Shown: in pieces, positions 23,050-35,599 of the stretch
Layout of the letters: each line of letters starts with the position of its first letter
Numbering within the stretch: position 1 is the stretch's first letter
Assembly: GCA_036850595.1 (NCBI GenBank)
Contig: CM072158.1
Coordinates: forward strand, 21,696,578 to 21,760,577
Reading direction: 5' to 3'
Length of the DNA: 64,000 nucleotides
Source: Rhyacichthys aspro
Taxonomy: Eukaryota > Chordata > Actinopteri > Gobiiformes > Rhyacichthyidae
The notes under the pieces: model-generated
What the model was told of the DNA's origin: nothing
The model's database searches: none
The model's input: the letters and a program-made list of their open reading frames with translations, nothing else
Program-made: the position numbers and the translations under genes

Positions 23050-23514
23050 TAGCTCCTAAAGCAAAAGAAACACACTTCAAGATCATGAATGACATATATC
23101 CATCTAAAGAATTACTTAGAGGACATTGATGACAATACTTGCACATTCTGCGTAAATAACATTGAAACAACCGACCACCTATTCTTTTTTGTGGACCTGT
23201 TAAAAACTTCTGGTTCCGATTTACAGACATGGTTAATCAGCAGATTCCCATCATCACCAATTTCCCTTTCAAGAGATGACATAATTTTTGGTTTATTCCT
23301 GAAAGAAAAGAAAGAAGAACTTTGTATTAATGTTATTATATGTCTAGCTAAATTCTTTATTCTCAGGAATCAAGTTCAAAAATGTCCCTCCAATTTTACT
23401 TATTTTAAAAATGACCTCCATTTGTATATCAAATCTTTAAAACTTATGAAAAGGCCAAAAGCTCAGAAATTATACTCCTTCTTAAGTGATGTTTCCCTTG
23501 ATTTGACAAGTTAA
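23050..23514 (+). mobile_element. L1-like ORF2 C-terminus, part right of the CACTG element
   Basis: The frame reads APKAKETHFKIMNDIYPS, then DDNTCTFCVNNIETTDHLFF, IIFGLFLKEKKEELCINVII and YIKSLKLMKRPKAQKLYSFL, ending at a stop at 23512. The Cys-X2-Cys…His motif is the C-terminal knuckle of L1 ORF2. It ends at the natural stop, so this L1 had its 3' end here. Confidence 0.82.
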
Positions 23515-23595
23515 ATCCTCATGTCCCCCTTGCACATTTCTGTGTTCATGTATTTATTTTTGGTTTGGTCCCTTGAAATGTAATAATCTGTCTCT

Positions 23596-24735
23596 TTGAC
23601 CATTTACAGACTTGAAAAAAGACATGCATGCTGGCTGCTCTGGATGAAGTGATAAATGTTAAAATGAAAACAAGTTTCAGCTTCCAGGAATTGTGTACAG
23701 CTCCTTGCAATATGGGGCCGTGCATTATCATGCTGCAACATGAGGTGATGGTCGTGGATGAATGGCACAACAATGGGCCTCAGGATCTCGTCACGGTATC
23801 TCTGTGCATTCAAAATGTCATCAACAAAATGCATCTTTTTTCGTTGTCCATAACATACTTCTGCCCATACCATAACCCCAGCAACACCATGGGCCACTCA
23901 CAACCTTGACATCAGCAAACTGGTCACCCACACAATGCCATCTGCCCTCTGCCCTCTGCCATCTGCCCTGTACAGTGAAAAGTGGGATTCATCCATGAAG
24001 AGAACACCTCTCCAAAGTGCCAGATGTCATCGAATGTGACCATTTCCTCACTCAATCGGTAACAACGACAAACAGCAGTCAGGTCAAGACCCCGATGAGG
24101 AGGATGAGCATACAGATGAGTTTCTCTGAGATGGTTTCTGACATTTTGTGCAGAAATTGTTTGGTTATGCAAACCGATTGTTGCAGCAGCTGTCCGGGGG
24201 CTGGTCTCTGACGATCTTGGAGGTGAAGATACTGGATGTAGAGGTCCTGGGCTGGTGTGGTTACATGTGGTCTGCAGTTGTGAGGCTGGTTGGATGTACT
24301 GCCAAATTCTCTGAAACGCCTTTGGAGACAGCCTATGGTAGAGAAATTAACATTCAATTAACAGGCAACAGCTCTGGACATTCCTGCAGTCAGGATCCCA
24401 ATTGCACATTCCCTTAAAACTTAAGACATCTGTGGCATTGTTCTGTGTGATAAAACTGCACATTTTAGAGTGACCTTTTATTGTGGCCAGGCTAAGGCAC
24501 ACCTGTGCAATAATCATGCTGTCTAATCAGCATTTTGATATGCCACACTTGTTATGTGGATGGATTATCTCGGCAAAGGAGAAGTGCTCACTAACACAGA
24601 TTTAGACACATTTGTGAACAATATTTGAGAGAAATAGGCCTTTTGTGTACATAGAAAAAGTCTTAGATCTTTGAGTTCAGCTCCTGAAAAATGGGAGCAA
24701 AAACGTGTTAAGTTTATATTTAATATATTAGTGAG
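23596..24735 (-). mobile_element. Tc1-like transposon, 3' end lost
   Basis: Reading from the right, the terminal repeat region (about 24640-24735, GTCTTAGATCTTTGAGTTCA) is followed by RRFREFGSTSNQPHNCRPHV, SAQNVRNHLRETHLYAHPPH, RGLDLTAVC, then VAGVMVWAEVCYGQRKKMHF, LNAQRYRDEILRPIVVPFI and HHLMLQHDNARPHIARSCTQ. The order matches a Tc1 transposase, with QHDNARPH holding the second catalytic Asp. It breaks off after FLEAET, before the catalytic Glu segment. At least two frameshifts are present. Confidence 0.82.
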
Positions 24736-25140
24736 GAGCATCAACAGGATGAGCATTGTATAATTTTTATGCAATTTCTTTCTAACATCACAAAACAAAC
24801 TGGATCCTCACTCTCTGCTAGGGTTAATCTCATCCCCAAACTCTACCACTGTGGTGCGTAACACTCCCATCCTGGTGCAGCCACAATAATCTGTCCGCGG
24901 TCTCCATAGTGCTCCACGCTGGGACATTCTTCTCATAGGATGTAAATAGACATATAGGTGTATACCCGCTGAAAACAGCCTTAGGCACACGGCTGGACAC
25001 ACGCTATAAGTTTTCGTATACATTTTTTTAACATTTCTTTTTTTACAAAGGCCAAAAAGAGAAGTGTGAAAGGATCTTTTTCATTATGTCTCACGTAAAG
25101 GTTCTATATGGATAAAAATACTTACATTATAACTGCGTAG
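24730..25140 (+). repeat. 410-bp direct repeat, copy 1
   Basis: It begins TAGTGAGGAGCATCAAC and ends ACATTATAACTGCGTAG. Copy 2 is at 27395-27806 in the same orientation and differs at only a few percent of positions by eye. The termini are not TG…CA, so an LTR is not favoured. Confidence 0.9.
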
Positions 25141-25324
25141 TTGTTCAGTATATGTTCATTTCTATGATGGCAACTTGGCAAGTGCTTTCTAGAGGAACTG
25201 CTCAGCTTGCTGCCATTAAAATGACACACAACTGGTGTTATGGTGATCTTTTTGAGACAGTTTCGGATTTTTTCCAAGACATTTGTCTGGACATGACGTA
25301 ATGGCCACAATAAATTTCATTCGC

Positions 25325-25470
25325 TACACATCAAGCCTCCAATGGCGCATTTTTCACCACCTGCTCTCTGACATGTCTGCTGAACACCACAACTTTTTAC
25401 TGTACTGCATAAGGTGGCTGTCTAAAGGCAACGCACTCTTGTAGAACAGTCGCACGCATTTCAAGTCAAA
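25325..25470 (+). mobile_element. hAT transposase remnant
   Basis: The frame contains FHHLLSDMSAEHHNFLLYCI followed by RWLSKGNAL, matching the conserved 'LL…(V/I)RWLS.G..L' block of hAT transposases of the SCAND3/ZBED5 type. It is followed by a stop. Sequence to 25860 is unassigned. Confidence 0.55.
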
Positions 25471-26086
25471 CTGGACCTTTTTACGACAGGCAGGGTGAAT
25501 GCTGCATTTTCCAATGCTTTGCAAATGCATTACATGTCCAGCTTAAGTCACAACAGTGATCACAGATTTCTTTATGAAGCTGAAAGATAACTTTGCCAGT
25601 TGACTGGGTGGCCTTGCACAGCCCATTGAGGTGATGCACTTTGCTAAAGACCCATTCACTGTTGCCACAGATGGGGTTTTGTCCACCAGAGCAAGGGATG
25701 TGGTCCATTCTATCGATGAGGGAAAGTTCATACTCAAGCTTGTTGACATGCATGTTTGTATGTTTGGTGGTGGTCAGAGAGGCCATAGGCGCAGACCGGC
25801 TGCCACATCTCATTACAGAGGTAGTGTACCACCGCCAGTGCGTGACTGTGTCGTGAATGAATAATGGACTCAAATGTGAAGAGCTTTGAGTGACTTGACA
25901 AAAAAACACAATAAATCTTATTTAATAACTGGTCCCTACATTTAAAACAAAGGTAGGAGGGGATCTTCCACATAACCCAACCTTTGCTGTGTTACAGACG
26001 GCTGGAAACAGTGGGAGAATTTGTCACAGTGGGAATAAAGCCAGATATCAAACTAACAAACCACAGTAAAATCTGGTCCTAGGGTA

Positions 26087-26160
26087 CCCTGATTGCTCAC
26101 CTGGTAGAGCGCATACCCCTTACCTGGGTGACCTGGGTTCACTTCTGGCATGGGTCATAT
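26087..26160 (+). mobile_element. tRNA-derived SINE head
   Basis: It has a box A-like CACCTGGTAGAGCGCATAC and a box B-like GGGTTCACTTC at tRNA spacing, followed by non-tRNA sequence. Poor stem pairing and the trailing body argue for a SINE, not a working tRNA gene. Confidence 0.6.
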
Positions 26161-26314
26161 AGTCAATGTTATTGCCCTCTCTCTCTCACCATTTTCATAT
26201 AAATCTTGTTTAGTAATTCTCTTCTATCAGGAGGCCCAAAGAAATTCAGTTAAATAAAAATGGATCACCCCAAATGTGAAGCAAATCCAAGATGGTCCAG
26301 CCTAAGGCCTCTTT

Positions 26315-26410
26315 TTTAGTTATTTATTTAATCTTTATTTAACCAGGTAAGTTATTAAGAACATGTTCTTATTTACAACAGTGACCTCCCAAGGAAGGGG
26401 AATAGGAATT
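26315..26410 (+). repeat. Dispersed repeat with TTTATTTAACCAGGTAAGTT
   Basis: The phrase TTTAACCAGGTAAGTTATTA followed by ACATGTTCTTATTTACAACA is a block I know from many fish intergenic repeats. The family was not named. Confidence 0.5.
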
Positions 26411-26783
26411 AAAAAAAAAAAATGCTGAGTTCACATGAAATTACCCTTGTGCTTCAACTTTAAACACTGTTCAGCTAAGAAGAACAAGATAAACTTATAT
26501 TAGATAAAATGGGCATTGCCATTGCAGATCAACAAGGCTTGACTGCTCTGCAAAATATATGGAAGCTACAGCTTTTTGCATTCTTGCTTCATCTTCCTAG
26601 ACAACAGCACTGTAGTGCACGGCTTAACTACACAGTTACTGCACGGCTTAACAGTCTTGTAAGAATTCTGATAAATAATGACCCTGATAAACATACAAAC
26701 CTTTAAAGGGTCTAGTATAGGCATTGGCAACCTCTTTAGTACCCCTCTTGAGGCTACTTAAGATATTGCTTTGGTGGTTAATT

Positions 26784-26809
26784 AAATGCGCAGTGCAGAC
26801 TGCGCATTT
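26784..26809. other. Perfect hairpin, 11-bp arms
   Basis: AAATGCGCAGT (26784-26794), loop GCAG, then ACTGCGCATTT (26799-26809). It lies in otherwise unassigned DNA. Confidence 0.8.
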
Positions 26810-27394
26810 ATTTAGACTTTCATTTATTTCAAACCACACGTAACTACGAGCCATTAAATACAAAATGGGACCTATAGCTGCAAAGATAATGTAACAGTTT
26901 ATCCAATGCATGTGTTGGGCCTGGGCTGCCTGGGCCTTACGCTACGTAAATGTTTTGTTAAAACTACACCAGCTGTGGGTAAATGTGTAAGTATTGTTTT
27001 GTGTGTCAAAAGAATTCATCCCGGAGTCCGTTACAATTAACTCTAGTAATTCTGATTAATATGCACAGTTTGAGGACTGTATCCTTGCGCACTGAGAATG
27101 AAAATGTTCATTGTTTCTTATTCACACCAACCAGCCTCGTCTTTGAAGAGATAAAATATAACAAATATTTTTTCTATAAACACTGGTCATTGTCAACCAA
27201 TTTTAGACTCCTTGATGGGTAAGCTGGTAGATATAGGCACCGTGTGCGCATCCTGCACCTGAATAAATGGTAATAACTGATTTGCGCAATTATAAACTAG
27301 CAGCACAAAAGCATCTAGCTTTACTGTTCAAATTCAGAGGCTGGGCTGGTGTGTGGCCACAGTTCAATATTTAGACACAGGATTCAAATGCACC

Positions 27395-27806
27395 TAGTGA
27401 GGAGCATCAACTGGATGAGCATTGTATAATTTTTTGCAATTTCTTTCTAACATCACAAAACAAACTGGATCCTCACTCTCTGCTAGGGTTAATCTCATCC
27501 CCAAACTCTACCGCTGTGATGCGTAACACTCCCATCCTGGTGCAGCCACAATAATCTGTCCGCGGTCTCCATAGTGCTTCACGCTGGGACATTCTTCTCA
27601 TAGGACGTAAATAGACATATAGCTGTATAACCGCTGAAAACAGCCTTAGGCACACGGCTGGACACACACGCTATAAGTTTTCACATACATTTTTTTACAT
27701 TTTTTTTACAAAGGCCAAAAAGAGAAGTGTGAAAGGATCTTTTTGATTATGTCTCATGTAAAGGTTCTATATGGATAAAAGTAATTACATTATAACTGCG
27801 TAGTAA
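27395..27806 (+). repeat. 410-bp direct repeat, copy 2
   Basis: Same start (TAGTGAGGAGCATCAAC) and end (ACATTATAACTGCGTAG) as the copy at 24730. 2.25 kb of unique-looking and hAT sequence separates the two. Confidence 0.9.
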
Positions 27807-29096
27807 TGAAGTGAGTTGTGATGTATATTAGGACGATTAATAAAAACTGAGAGCCATTGCTATGTCTTTATAAAAACTATGGCTTTTTGGAATCAGAGTT
27901 TCTGTCTTGTACTAAAAATGTTATAATAATATTCTAGACGATAATGGAACCGAACCTTATTTTGTTAGCAGGCCTGGGTTTGATGCAGGGGACAAGTGCT
28001 TAAACCGTTAGCCCATGGCTTTTCCAGGTCATTGCTAATCCTTGTCAATCTTCTTTTCTGCTTATTAGCGCTCTTACCCACCCTGTTCTCTACTGCATTC
28101 ACCACGAAGTCAGCCTCAGATTAATGTTGCTCAAAGCTAATTTTGAACACTAATGAAATACTACTGGGAAACAGGCAAAAATATTTGATCCACTGAGGAA
28201 TCTAGAAGAATGTGGAAGAAAGAAATAAGTTCCAAAACAAGCAAGATGCTGTGAGCAGAGCTGTGTTCAGTAACGTGAAAATGAGTGCTAAGATTTCTTC
28301 AAGGAGTAACACAAGGCTTTCAAGTTTTATTTTCTTACATTGGCAGTCAATGACATCTCAGCCCAGATGCACTCTCTCTGGTGAGTTCTCTTAACAGTTA
28401 TGTACAGTGTAGTCTTGTGTCTCGTGACTAGTGCAAGGCCTTGGTTTCATCTTGGAACACAAACTTCTACAGTCAGTAACATAAATGTCCTGGTCCCTCT
28501 GTTTTGCAATAAACAGCTAATCCATTCCCTAGGATATTATCTTCTTTGATCTAATGGTCAGAGAGAATTTCTTAGTTTGTGTGCCTTGTGGAGCAGGAGG
28601 AAAACTAGCACCAGGCCAGTAGTGTTGGGCTTTTATAGCACATGATTTTATAAGCCAGCTTCTGTCCTTGTCTGCTTTGGTTAATTCAAATACTTAATAC
28701 CAAATAACTGTGAAAATTGAGAGAGAGCCTGCCTAAATAACTGAATCATTTTCTTTAAATTGGTTAATTTCTACCACTTGTCTTGAATAGTCCTGACTTG
28801 TCTTGGTTAGAGTTGACTTGACGTCAACAATGGTTATTTGCCATCCAGTTTTTGTTTTTTTAATTGTACGTGATATGTAAAGTATCTGTGGTGAGGTGAT
28901 GAGCTGAAGTTGTTGTGAAATGATGTGGTTCAAAAGCTATCTATCCCAAAACAAAATTGAGAAAATAAAATTGATTAATTACACATTTGAAAAGTGAGTT
29001 AGGTGAATTCAATAACTAGATTTAACCGGAATGACTTTAGTCTCTCACATGACTGTAGAGGAATCTGGCCCAGTCTTCTTCAGAACATTGCTTGTG
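27807..29096. other. Unassigned non-coding DNA
   Basis: No repeat termini, exons or RNA genes were recognised. Moderately AT-rich throughout. Confidence 0.4.
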
Positions 29097-29100
29097 TTAA

Positions 29101-30282
29101 AAGGAACCCTGACTATTACCACTTCTTGGCCTTGATATGTTATTGTCCTACTATAATTCTTTGATAGTGGCACTTGACAAAAAGCTACTAAAACTACTTT
29201 AAAAATGTTATATGTTTACTACCTTTTGACCTACGGAAGACGCCAACGCCTACATTTTACCTATGGAATTCATTCTGGGATGATGATGTAATCCTGTTGC
29301 ACCGGAGATTAACTTTAGGGAAAGGTTACTGTGTTTCTGGCAATATTTTCTGTTAAATGGCCTTAAAAAGTGGAAACAATGCCACACTGCGCCGCTTTTA
29401 TTTTCATTTTCTATCCAAAAAGTAACAAAACCAGCGATGTAAGTCTTCAGTGCTTTCAGAGTGATAAAAAGAGGAAAGTTAAATGGGAGAAAGCCTGTGG
29501 ACGAACACAACTTCATAAAGATGTTTGTGTTCTCGACACTTCTCTACTGATGCTTTTAGGTCATTTTGTCGACCACAACTGCTAAAGGAGCTATCGTGTG
29601 CTGACGGTTACAAACATGGGGTGAAATAAAATTCCATGCCAACAATTTTCTTGCATAAGGCACCTAAACGCCTCAGACAGATGAGCGTAAACAGCAGAAA
29701 AAAGAGATGCTAAACGCTGCTTGGATGTAATATAATAAAACAGTCAAACGTTAGCCTGTTTGTTTGATTTTTTATGTTTAGTATGTGTAACACAATACTA
29801 GAATACATTTAATCCCAATGCTTACCGTGAACAGCAACTGACAGAAAGGGCAGCTCCTGGCAGCAAACGCTCTCTCTCTGAGTTGGCATTAGCACGCAAC
29901 CGCTGCACAAACACCAGCTATTTTGACCCACTCTCTCTTATTCATCCATTTTATTGTTTTCAGCTGTATTTTGAGTGATTTCTATATTATTGTGCTCTGT
30001 CAATGCACTCAGGTTCAAATTGGATCAGCTGAACGGAAGATAGTGTTTATTTGTAGCCTACTGCTAGTGGACGGCTATAGGGGAATGCAACTGCGACAAC
30101 CTTAAGACGTCATTACCCAGAATGCACTGCAACGTAAACAACAATGGTGCCATACGATGGAAAATAATTTTTGGAATTTTTTAAAAACGAAACTGCACAG
30201 TATTTTTTTAAGGTCACGTTTTGTTTTGTTTTTTTAATGTTTATTACACATTGTCAATTATTCCTACAAGTCGGAGTTCCCT
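29101..30282. mobile_element. TTAA-flanked element, 1.18 kb
   Basis: TTAA lies at both borders (29097-29100 and 30283-30286). The left end AAGGAACCCTGACTATTACC and the right end, complemented (AGGGAACTCCGACTTG), form imperfect terminal inverted repeats. No coding block was recognised. TTAA duplication is typical of piggyBac and Kolobok elements. Confidence 0.65.
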
Positions 30283-30304
30283 TTAATAGAGGTTTTGGGG
30301 TATT

Positions 30305-30884
30305 TACAGTGCTGTGAAAAAGTATTTGCCCCCTTCTAGATTTCTTCTTTTTTTTTTTGGCACACTTATCTGTTTCAGACCATCAAACAAATTTACATTG
30401 CAGTCTATAGGGAAAGTCCTTTTTGGGCTGCATAGATTTTTTCATTGCAATACCTCGAGTGGCTGGCAGCAGGTCATAGGAGGTGTGCCTTATCCAGATC
30501 TTATAAAACATCCATGAGCTCGGCACACCGGCAGGGACAGGGAATAATACACCAGACCATTCTCAGGAGCGGGAGGGAAGTTACAGTTAAAAGATTATCT
30601 TAAATATGGAATTGACTAGTTGACTAATTGACTCAATTGACCAGCAATGGAGTGTAGACTGCCCATCCAACAAAAGTTATAATCTGTGCTGCTTGTCATA
30701 AGTTCAGTTGACTGAGAATTTAAACAAAATCATTACTTATAAACTACGTTTTGTGTTTACTTGAGTTATCTTTGTCTAATATTCAAAGTTGTTTGATGAT
30801 CTTAAATATATAATATAAAGTGTGACAAATGTGCAAAAAAATGAGAAATCAGGAAGGGGCCAAACTATTTTTATTGGCACTGTA
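30305..30884 (+). mobile_element. Internally deleted Tc1-like copy
   Basis: Terminal repeats TACAGTGCTGTGAAAAAGTA and …TTGGCACTGTA are of the 8906-10224 family. The interior transposase is absent; in its place is sequence with CTTATCCAGATCTTATAA, a block also found near 60535. Confidence 0.7.
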
Positions 30885-31289
30885 AACTGTAACGACAACA
30901 ACATCTGAGAATTCTCTTGGGATATGGTCTCAGTCTCACTGCCAACAGCTCTACATCCTGACAACAGAGGCTTGGCAAAGGGTCTTCATCTTCATTATCT
31001 GAGTAGAAGACCAGTAGAAGTAGTAATAGTAAAAGAGGACATTAAGAAGGGGAGACCAAGAGGAAACACATCCCCTCTCTTAGCGCAGGCCTCTCATGGG
31101 TTTATGGCAGCGTGGTGCTATAAACAACAGTCCATTAGTCCCACACTACAACCACTCACCATGGGAACAATTAGTCAGTTAGCCTGATGCCAACGCACCT
31201 AATGTTTGGAATAGAGGCTTATCATGAACTCAAACTAAGCAAATGTAAAAGTTAAAAGTAGCTTTAGTTGAACACCTTATCAAAAAAAA

Positions 31290-31994
31290 TAAAAAATTAA
31301 CCAGCTGCATGACATCACCTAGTGTTTACATTTTATTAGAATTAATGCACATAACCAGTTTATTAGGTGTCAAATATGAATGATTAACAGCAAATATGTA
31401 GCTTTTTTTTTAAACTGGAGTCAAACCTTTTTATTTCTTATTAAGCTGTTGCTTAATTTATTTTAAATTTAAAAATATCAGCTACGGTATTGTAAACTTA
31501 GAAACTGAGGCTCCACGTTGTAAGACGGAGATACAGCAGAGGAGGGCAGGTAAGAACAGATTAAACTCTAATGGGACAGAACTCACCTGTGTCCAGTGTT
31601 GAGACCTAAACGCTCTTGCAGTTTATTACTCCACACTCTTTAAAAATCCTCAACAGCAGAGGCTCCTTAGTCTCTTCCACTTGTGTGGCGCTTGTGTTAG
31701 CAGCTAACGTGAACCTGCGCACACAGCAGTTAAAGCAACCCCTATAAACTTGCCTTAATTAAGAACGCGTGCCAATTAAGGGCAACAGCACATTTTCCAT
31801 CATTTTCCAACAAACCTGTGCAGACACATTACTTATGTTCAGTACTACTCCATCCTAAAGATGGGTTTAAAACGTCTACTATATAAATAAAGTATGTACT
31901 ATACAGCATGTTGATTAATCGGTGAATTAAATTTTAATCAGTCAAGTTCTTAATAAAAAATAATCGATCATTGGTTAATCATGAACACCCCTAA
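31290..31994. mobile_element. Truncated hAT copy related to 15496-17732
   Basis: It shares GTTTACATTTTATTAGAATT, AACCTGTGCAGACACATTAC and the right terminus CATGAACACCCCTA with the earlier element. The left terminus is missing. Confidence 0.65.
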
Positions 31995-31999
31995 TCTCC

Positions 32000-33245
32000 A
32001 TCTCAGTGCTGGAGGGGACAGGACTTGTACTAGTAGCTAGTTTGGAAGGGGGCCTGAGCAGGCTAGAGCAAGGGGGATGTCGGCCAAAATACCTTGTATT
32101 TTCTCCTCTCATCCTAGTCATAACTGCAACTCTACTGTTGTGAGAGTGTGTTGCTTGTTATATATAACTAGCAACACACTCTCCAACAGGGAGAATAGGC
32201 AAGCAGAATTGGCAAACAGTATGTTTTGCTTGCCAGTTCTGCTGCTGCCTTGATCATTGCTGCCAAGATGACTAGCTCAGTGCTGGAGTGGACAAGACAA
32301 CACTATTAAGGACCTGGGCAGGCAAGAATGGGACTATGTTCACCACATATGCATCGTACTTTTTTCCTTCAGTCCAGTTTCCTCTCTTCTCTCCCTGTAT
32401 GCAGTTTGTCAATTATACTGAAGTACATCAAATTAGCTAGCAGCATGTTTGAGGATCTGGTTGGAATAGGACCGACTTGGGCTATCTCTGGCATAGCCTG
32501 ATTATTATATTAAGTGCTTTGTAAACAGCTGAAATATGAGCTAAATCTTACCTCGTAAGACCATTTCTCCTAATTATGAGATAGAATTATTATTTCCTAT
32601 GAGCCTATGGCTAAATTTTATTATTACTTTTGCTTCTATCCCTACCGCCTCTCTCTCTCTTTTTAATTTTTTTTTTTTACCTTTTCCAACATTTTCTAGG
32701 CCTTAGTTTTTGGCTAGCCTCCTCTAGTCCAGTGTATAAACTGACACCATCGGTTCTATGCCATGTGTAATGTGGTGTGGTGTTCTTTTGGTGGCGCTGT
32801 GGTTGTCCAGATACTAAGGGGGACGAAGGTTTTGTTATTGTAGTGAAAGCTGTGCTGTGTTCACCGTTTTGTCTTTTTCCCATTTTCTTCCAGCAGCACG
32901 ATGCGTTTCTGTCCTCTCAGTAAAGCAAGGAAGGAACGAGTACAGCAGCCATACCAAAACAGTAAGGTTAAGTGTGTCCCAATGTCTTATGTTATCTGAG
33001 TGTGACTGGTTGGTCTTCACTATGTCTCCTAAAACGTCGAATATATCGTGTCCGTCAAATGTAACGAACTTACGAGCATGAAATGTAGAGAGCGTGTTAA
33101 CAATCGGCTAGAGATGCAAGGGTTCTGATACCGTTTTGCAGTGCTACGCAGCAGGAAGTTAACCTGTTGAACTGTTGGACCGCGTGCCTCAGCACAAAGC
33201 TTTCCCAGTCCACAATCTAGGCCTTATCATCTTTGTAACGCACCG
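32000..33245. other. Unassigned DNA with a hairpin
   Basis: No gene is supported. CpG content rises near 32830-33240, and short frames there have no recognisable domain. Confidence 0.4.
32135..32189. other. Long near-perfect hairpin, ~20-bp stem
   Basis: CTGTTG-T-GAGAGTGTGTTGCT pairs with AGCAACACACTCTCCAACAG with one bulged base, around a 14-nt AT-rich loop (32156-32169). It could be a miRNA-like stem or a tiny palindromic MITE. Confidence 0.75.
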
Positions 33246-33249
33246 GGGA

Positions 33250-33453
33250 TCACCTGGTCTTGAGCAGGTTGTTGTCTCGGATGTGTTTGATTAAAAAGCA
33301 CCAGAAGTCCTCTGGAGCTGTGTGTGTTTGTGTTTGCACGAAGTCACACTCCTCTTTCTCGTGATTCTTTTTTCTGATTTTGATTTCCTTTTCTTTTTGT
33401 ACTGGGAAACAAGGCTCTTTGGTGATCTCCATAATGAACAGAACACTGCTCAA
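33250..33453 (-). other. Open frame of 67 codons, coding status unclear
   Basis: The - strand frame MSSVLFIMEITKEPCFPVQK…EDFWCFLIKHIRDNN has plausible composition: a charged middle and an aromatic end. It has no recognisable domain, splice evidence or neighbour. It may be chance or a MITE exon. Confidence 0.2.
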
Positions 33454-33511
33454 TCCTTATTCACTTCAATACAAAACTTTCACAGACGTGAAATTTTCTG
33501 CTGTAATACTT

Positions 33512-34080
<569 letters not shown>

Positions 34081-34085
34081 ATATT

Positions 34086-35573
34086 CAGTTGTATGAAAAA
34101 GTTTGGGCATCCCTGACAATTTCCATAATTTTTATTTGTAAATCATTGATTGTTTGTATCAGCAACTTCATTTTGATCTATCAAATAACTGAGGGACACA
34201 GTAATATTTCAGTGGTGAAATGAGGTTTATTGGATTAACAGTAAATGTGCAATATGAATCCAAACAAAATTAGACACGTGCATAAATTTGGGCACCCCAA
34301 CAGAAAAATCCCATAAATATTTAGTCGAGCCCCCTTTTGAAAAAATAACAGCCACCAGACGCTTCCTATAGCCTGTAATAAGTGTCTGGATTCTAGATGA
34401 AGCTTTTTTGGACCATTCTTCCTTACAAAACATCTCTAGTTCAGTTTTGAGCAGTGTTTTGGGTCGTTGTCTTGTTGAAATACCCAGCCCCGACGTAACT
34501 TCAACTTTGTGACGGATTCTTGAACATTATTGTCAAGAATTTGCTGGTATTGTGTGGACTCCATGCGGCCCTCAACTTTTAAGAAGATTCCCAGTACCAG
34601 CATTCGCCACACAGCCCCGCAGCATTATGGAACCTCCACCAAATTGTTTTTCTTGGAATGCTGTGTTTTTCTGCCGCCATCCATAACGGCGCTTGTTATG
34701 CCCAAATAACTCAACTTTTGTTTTATCAGTCCATAGCACCTTATTCCAAAATGAAGCTAGCTTGTCCAAATGTGCTTCTGCATACCTCAAGCGACTCAAG
34801 GGTTTGTGGCGTGTGCTCAGAAAAGGCTTCTTCCGCATCACTCTCCCTTACAGCTTTTCCTTGTGCAAAGTGCGCTGAATTGTTGAACGATGCACATCCA
34901 CACCATCTGATGCAAGATGATCTTGAAGGTCTTTGGAGGTGGTCTGTGGGTTGTTTTTGACCATTCTCACCATCCTTCACCTTTGCCTCTCTGATATTTT
35001 TCGTGGCCTGCCACTTCTGGCCTTAACATGAACTGTGCCTGTAGCCTTCCATTTCCTCACTATGTTCCTCACAGTGGAAACTGACAGCTGAAATCTCTGA
35101 GATAGCTTTTTGTAGCCTTCCCCTAAATCATAATGCTCAGTAATCTTTGTTTTCAGGTCATTCGAGAGTTGTTTTGAAGCCCCCATGTCGCCACTCTTCA
35201 GAGGAGAGTCAAAGAGAAGAACACCATGAAATTGGCCACCTTAAATACCTTTTCTCATGATTGGATACACCTGTGTGTGGAGTTTAATGCTGAATGAGCT
35301 CATCAGACCAATTTTGTATTCCACTAAGTAGTTACGGGTATTCAAATCAGTAAAATGACAAGGGTACCCAAATTTTTGCACAGCCTATTTCTAACCTCTG
35401 ATTTAATTACATACAATTGAATATCGCCACACTTAAAGTTTTTGTCTCAAAAACACCCCAGTACTCAGTTTTGATTTGCAAATCAATGGCATGCCACTTT
35501 GATCATTTCCTGTGAAGATAAAGTAAATTATTATGCAGCCTCAGAGGGGTGCCCAAACTTTTTCATACAACTG
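34086..35573 (-). mobile_element. Tc1-like transposon with catalytic Glu region deleted
   Basis: The ends are CAGTTGTATGAAAAAGTTTG at 34086 and its complement ending CATACAACTG at 35573. On the - strand the frame starts at 35186 with MGASKQLSNDLKTKITEHYD, a helix-turn-helix (SQRFQLSVSTVRNIVRKWKA) and GRPR linker. Then come KNNPQTTSKDL, TRHKPLSRLRYAEAHL, VLWTDKTKVELFGHNKRRYG with the first Asp, and GGGSIMLRGC. VFQQDNDPKHCSKLN keeps the second Asp. It then jumps directly to RKNGPK/MFCKEEWSKK, skipping the 'SPDLNPIE' segment with the catalytic acid. Several stops add to the damage. Confidence 0.88.
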
Positions 35574-35599
35574 TATGTATGTATATACGTGCATTTTTA

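Noticed and set aside
25481..25909. A 142-residue frame on the - strand
   Set aside because: No domain is recognised, and the opposite strand next to it carries hAT similarity. Left unassigned.
26087..26160. A possible tRNA gene
   Set aside because: Boxes A and B are present, but the stems pair poorly and SINE-type sequence follows.
24730..27806. An LTR retrotransposon
   Set aside because: Direct repeats lack TG…CA ends, and no primer site, gag or pol is found between them.
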